Assembly (NCBI GenBank): GCA_028736075.1 | Contig: CP117875.1 | Coordinates: 2,294,001-2,358,000, forward strand | Reading direction: 5' to 3' | Length of the DNA: 64,000 bases | From: Chryseobacterium sp. KACC 21268 | Lineage (GTDB): Bacteria; Bacteroidota; Bacteroidia; Flavobacteriales; Weeksellaceae | Part shown: positions 62,139-64,000 of the stretch, piece by piece | Position numbering within the stretch: the first letter of the stretch is position 1 | Layout: every line of letters starts with the position of its first letter | Translations under genes and position numbers: made by a program | The notes under the pieces: model-generated | Database searches by the model: none | What the model was told of the DNA's origin: nothing | What the model saw: the letters and a program-made list of their open reading frames with translations, nothing else

Positions 62139-63628
62139 TCGTTAAAATAATGAAACCGGCGGGTTCCAGCTTTCCAGGGGTCAATTACAACGATAAAAAA
62201 GTGAATAAAGGAATTGGGGAATTGATGCTGATGAAAAATTTTCCTTCGTTCATTAATGAAGCCAGTAGTCAGAAGGAGGTTCGGGATTATTTAAAATCAA
62301 TTTCAAAAAACGAAAAAGTAAAGAAACCCCAATTTCACTCAGTCATTTCAACCAAGTTTCAGTGGCACAGCAAAGAAGAACTGAAAAATGTTGCAGAAGG
62401 TTTTATGAGTGAAATGGGATACGGGACACAACCTTTCATTGTTGTATTTCATAAGGACACAGATAATAATCACGTCCACATTGTTTCCACAAGGGTTGAT
62501 AAGCAATCCGGAAAGAAGATCGATGACAGTTACGAGAGGCTTAAAGCTCAAAAGGCATTATGTAATACAATGGGAAAATTGTACGGCCAGAGTCCAGAAG
62601 CAGAATTGCACAAACTCCTAAATTACAAAATAAGTTCGTTCAGTCAATTGGAAACTTTGCTTCATAGAAATGGTTATAAAATAAACAGAAACACAAATGA
62701 TGAAAATTTTTATAGCATTTTAAAAAACGGAGTCATACAGCGAACACTTTCAGGGAATCAAATTGTTTTCGACAATAGTAAAAGTGACAGCAGAGCCAGA
62801 CAGATTAAAGCCATTCTGAATAAATATAAGGAACTGTATTCCAACAAAGTTTTCAAAGTGGAAGACAATAGGCGAAGTCAATCAATGTTACCACAAGAAA
62901 AGATAGCTGACAGAGAAAATCTTTCAAAATCAAAAATTGAATTTGAAAGTGAGCTTCAGAAAAAGTTGAAAGATGTTTTCGGGATCGACATTGTATTTCA
63001 TCAAAAAGAAGGTTTAAAACCTTTTGGTTACACGTTGATAGACCATAAAACAGGTAGCGTCTACAAAGGGAGTGAGATTTTGAAAATGAATGAATTATTT
63101 GAATTCACTTCCGAAACTTTGGATAAAAAGCTTTTCGAAATCTTAAAAGATTATAACATTCCAAATCAGGAATCAAGAGAAATACTGCTGGAGTTTTTGA
63201 AAAAGCAATATCGGGAAACAGAGATTAAGGATTTTATGCTATTTGAAAATAGGGGAAAGAAAGATTTGGAAACCTACCGAAAAGTCCAGTTTGAAGTAAA
63301 GGATTTTATCAGAAATAACAAAAACACAAATGATGAAAAAAAAGATATTTCTATAACGACTGCTGAAGACGGAAAGCTGTATGCTGTTCATACCAGATTC
63401 CATTACGTGGTTGAACTTCAACCATTAATCGGAGAAAAGGAGTATCAAAAATTTCTAAATCCCATAGGCATAAATGAAGTGCAGACAGAAAACCGGACTG
63501 AAAATAATAAAAAAACAGAATTAAACAAAGCCGTCAACGAAATGCTATTTGAATGGATGAAAAGTTCAGGAACGGCAAAAGACCCTGCTGAAAACGAACT
63601 CAAGAAACGAAAGAAGAAGAGGCGGTAA
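62135..63628 (+). CDS. Relaxase/mobilisation nuclease
   Basis: A 497-residue relaxase: residues 1-300 form the nuclease domain, with Tyr18 (GVNYNDKKVNKG) as the likely nicking residue and the metal-binding His motif FHKDTDNNHVHIVSTR (His106, His113, His115). The C-terminal part is basic and helical, ending ELKKRKKKRR. It nicks oriT and pilots the transferred strand in conjugation. Together with MobC and ParA it opens the transfer region to the right of the window. Confidence 0.9.
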   Translation: MIVKIMKPAGSSFPGVNYNDKKVNKGIGELMLMKNFPSFINEASSQKEVRDYLKSISKNEKVKKPQFHSVISTKFQWHSKEELKNVAEGFMSEMGYGTQPFIVVFHKDTDNNHVHIVSTRVDKQSGKKIDDSYERLKAQKALCNTMGKLYGQSPEAELHKLLNYKISSFSQLETLLHRNGYKINRNTNDENFYSILKNGVIQRTLSGNQIVFDNSKSDSRARQIKAILNKYKELYSNKVFKVEDNRRSQSMLPQEKIADRENLSKSKIEFESELQKKLKDVFGIDIVFHQKEGLKPFGYTLIDHKTGSVYKGSEILKMNELFEFTSETLDKKLFEILKDYNIPNQESREILLEFLKKQYRETEIKDFMLFENRGKKDLETYRKVQFEVKDFIRNNKNTNDEKKDISITTAEDGKLYAVHTRFHYVVELQPLIGEKEYQKFLNPIGINEVQTENRTENNKKTELNKAVNEMLFEWMKSSGTAKDPAENELKKRKKKRR

Positions 63629-63697
63629 GGCCTAAATTCCGGCTTCCGATAAAAATTTACAGCTAATAATTATCAAACAAAAACCATTAACCAACCA

Positions 63698-64000
63698 ATG
63701 ATCATCACTTTTGCCACCCAAAAAGGAGGAACCGGAAAAACAACATTGGCGATTGCTTTAGCCAATTATATTTCCACTAATTCCGAAATAAAAATCAATG
63801 TGTTTGATTTCGATTATCAGAAATCCTTTTACTACAAATGGAAAGAAGATGAAGTGTTGGAAATTCCAAAATTGTACGATGTTGAGATTATTGGTGAAGA
63901 TGATGGGCAGCCTTTTTCGGACTTTGATACTCTTATTGATCTGAAAGAAAGCGAGGAGATCAATCTCTTTGATCTGGCAGGAACACTTGATGCTAAATAC
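63698..64000 (+). CDS. parA: ParA/MinD-type ATPase (partial, cut by window end)
   Basis: The first 101 codons are present. The deviant Walker A motif TFATQKGGTGKTTLAIALAN (4-23) and INVFDFDYQKS (Walker A-prime) identify a ParA-family ATPase, followed by the Walker B-like EEINLFDLAGTLD. In this position on Bacteroidota ICEs a ParA gene lies between the relaxase and the tra genes. The rest is beyond position 64000. Confidence 0.9.
   Translation, partial: MIITFATQKGGTGKTTLAIALANYISTNSEIKINVFDFDYQKSFYYKWKEDEVLEIPKLYDVEIIGEDDGQPFSDFDTLIDLKESEEINLFDLAGTLDAKY

Overview
The window looks like a member of the Flavobacteriia, most likely a Chryseobacterium/Elizabethkingia-type genome. The evidence is the AT-rich DNA, Bacteroidota-style -7 boxes of the form TAnnTTTG, a SusC/SusD pair, a fused ccoNO cbb3 oxidase gene, an RteC homologue, PRTRC genes and LytTR signalling. 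From about 17 kb to the right edge the content is that of an integrative/conjugative element (ICE) or integrated plasmid: radC cassette, RteC, a DUF3853 excisionase-like protein, a Rep protein with eight iterons, a TOPRIM primase, ssb/PRTRC, MobC-like protein, relaxase and ParA. No integrase, tRNA, rRNA, IS transposase or CRISPR array is visible.

Left part (1-16.9 kb), chromosome-like but eroded: a DJ-1/PfpI protein, a membrane-anchored XseA-like protein, an AraC regulator, small lipoproteins, then a decay zone (4.1-7.9 kb). That zone holds an SDR 5' relic, the 3' end of a cation diffusion facilitator gene fused to a decayed radC copy, and an NTF2-like gene with an in-frame stop. An acyltransferase, a LytS/LytTR two-component pair, a beta-lactamase-fold relic and a cbb3 oxidase operon (ccoNO, ccoP, and a 594-residue protein of unknown function) follow.

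17-31.6 kb, cassette and defence island: radC plus two partner genes are bracketed by non-coding elements. After them comes a low-GC cargo operon encoding a two-TM protein, a GNAT-like protein, a P-loop NTPase, a TIR effector, an RNase H with viroplasmin domain and a PIN-like protein. A DUF3800 gene and an hsdM-hsdS-ATPase-HNH operon follow. In that operon the type I restriction subunit is absent and its place is taken by a Septu-like (PtuA/PtuB-like) pair.

31.6-44.4 kb, surface nutrient/peptide locus: a long structured leader, SusC, SusD and an S9 peptidase. Opposite them lie DUF6520, a MauE-like membrane protein, a 54-residue protein and a lipoprotein. A TPR/transmembrane/AraC regulator and an RteC homologue complete the block.

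44.4-64 kb, element backbone: excisionase-like protein, Rep, iteron origin, primase, an AbiEii-type toxin-antitoxin pair with an amber-interrupted toxin, and ssb plus a PRTRC cassette. That cassette has visible ubiquitin-like, E1-like and E2-like signatures. Then come YoaK, an arsenic operon carrying gcvH and a phosphoesterase, two paralogous secreted proteins, MobC, relaxase and the start of ParA.

One theme is genes with a single in-frame nonsense codon: NTF2-like, AbiEii, the PRTRC F-like gene and one secreted paralogue. A second is unusually strong hairpin structures in non-coding DNA (31708-31798, 55942-56000, and the elements flanking the radC and ssb cassettes).
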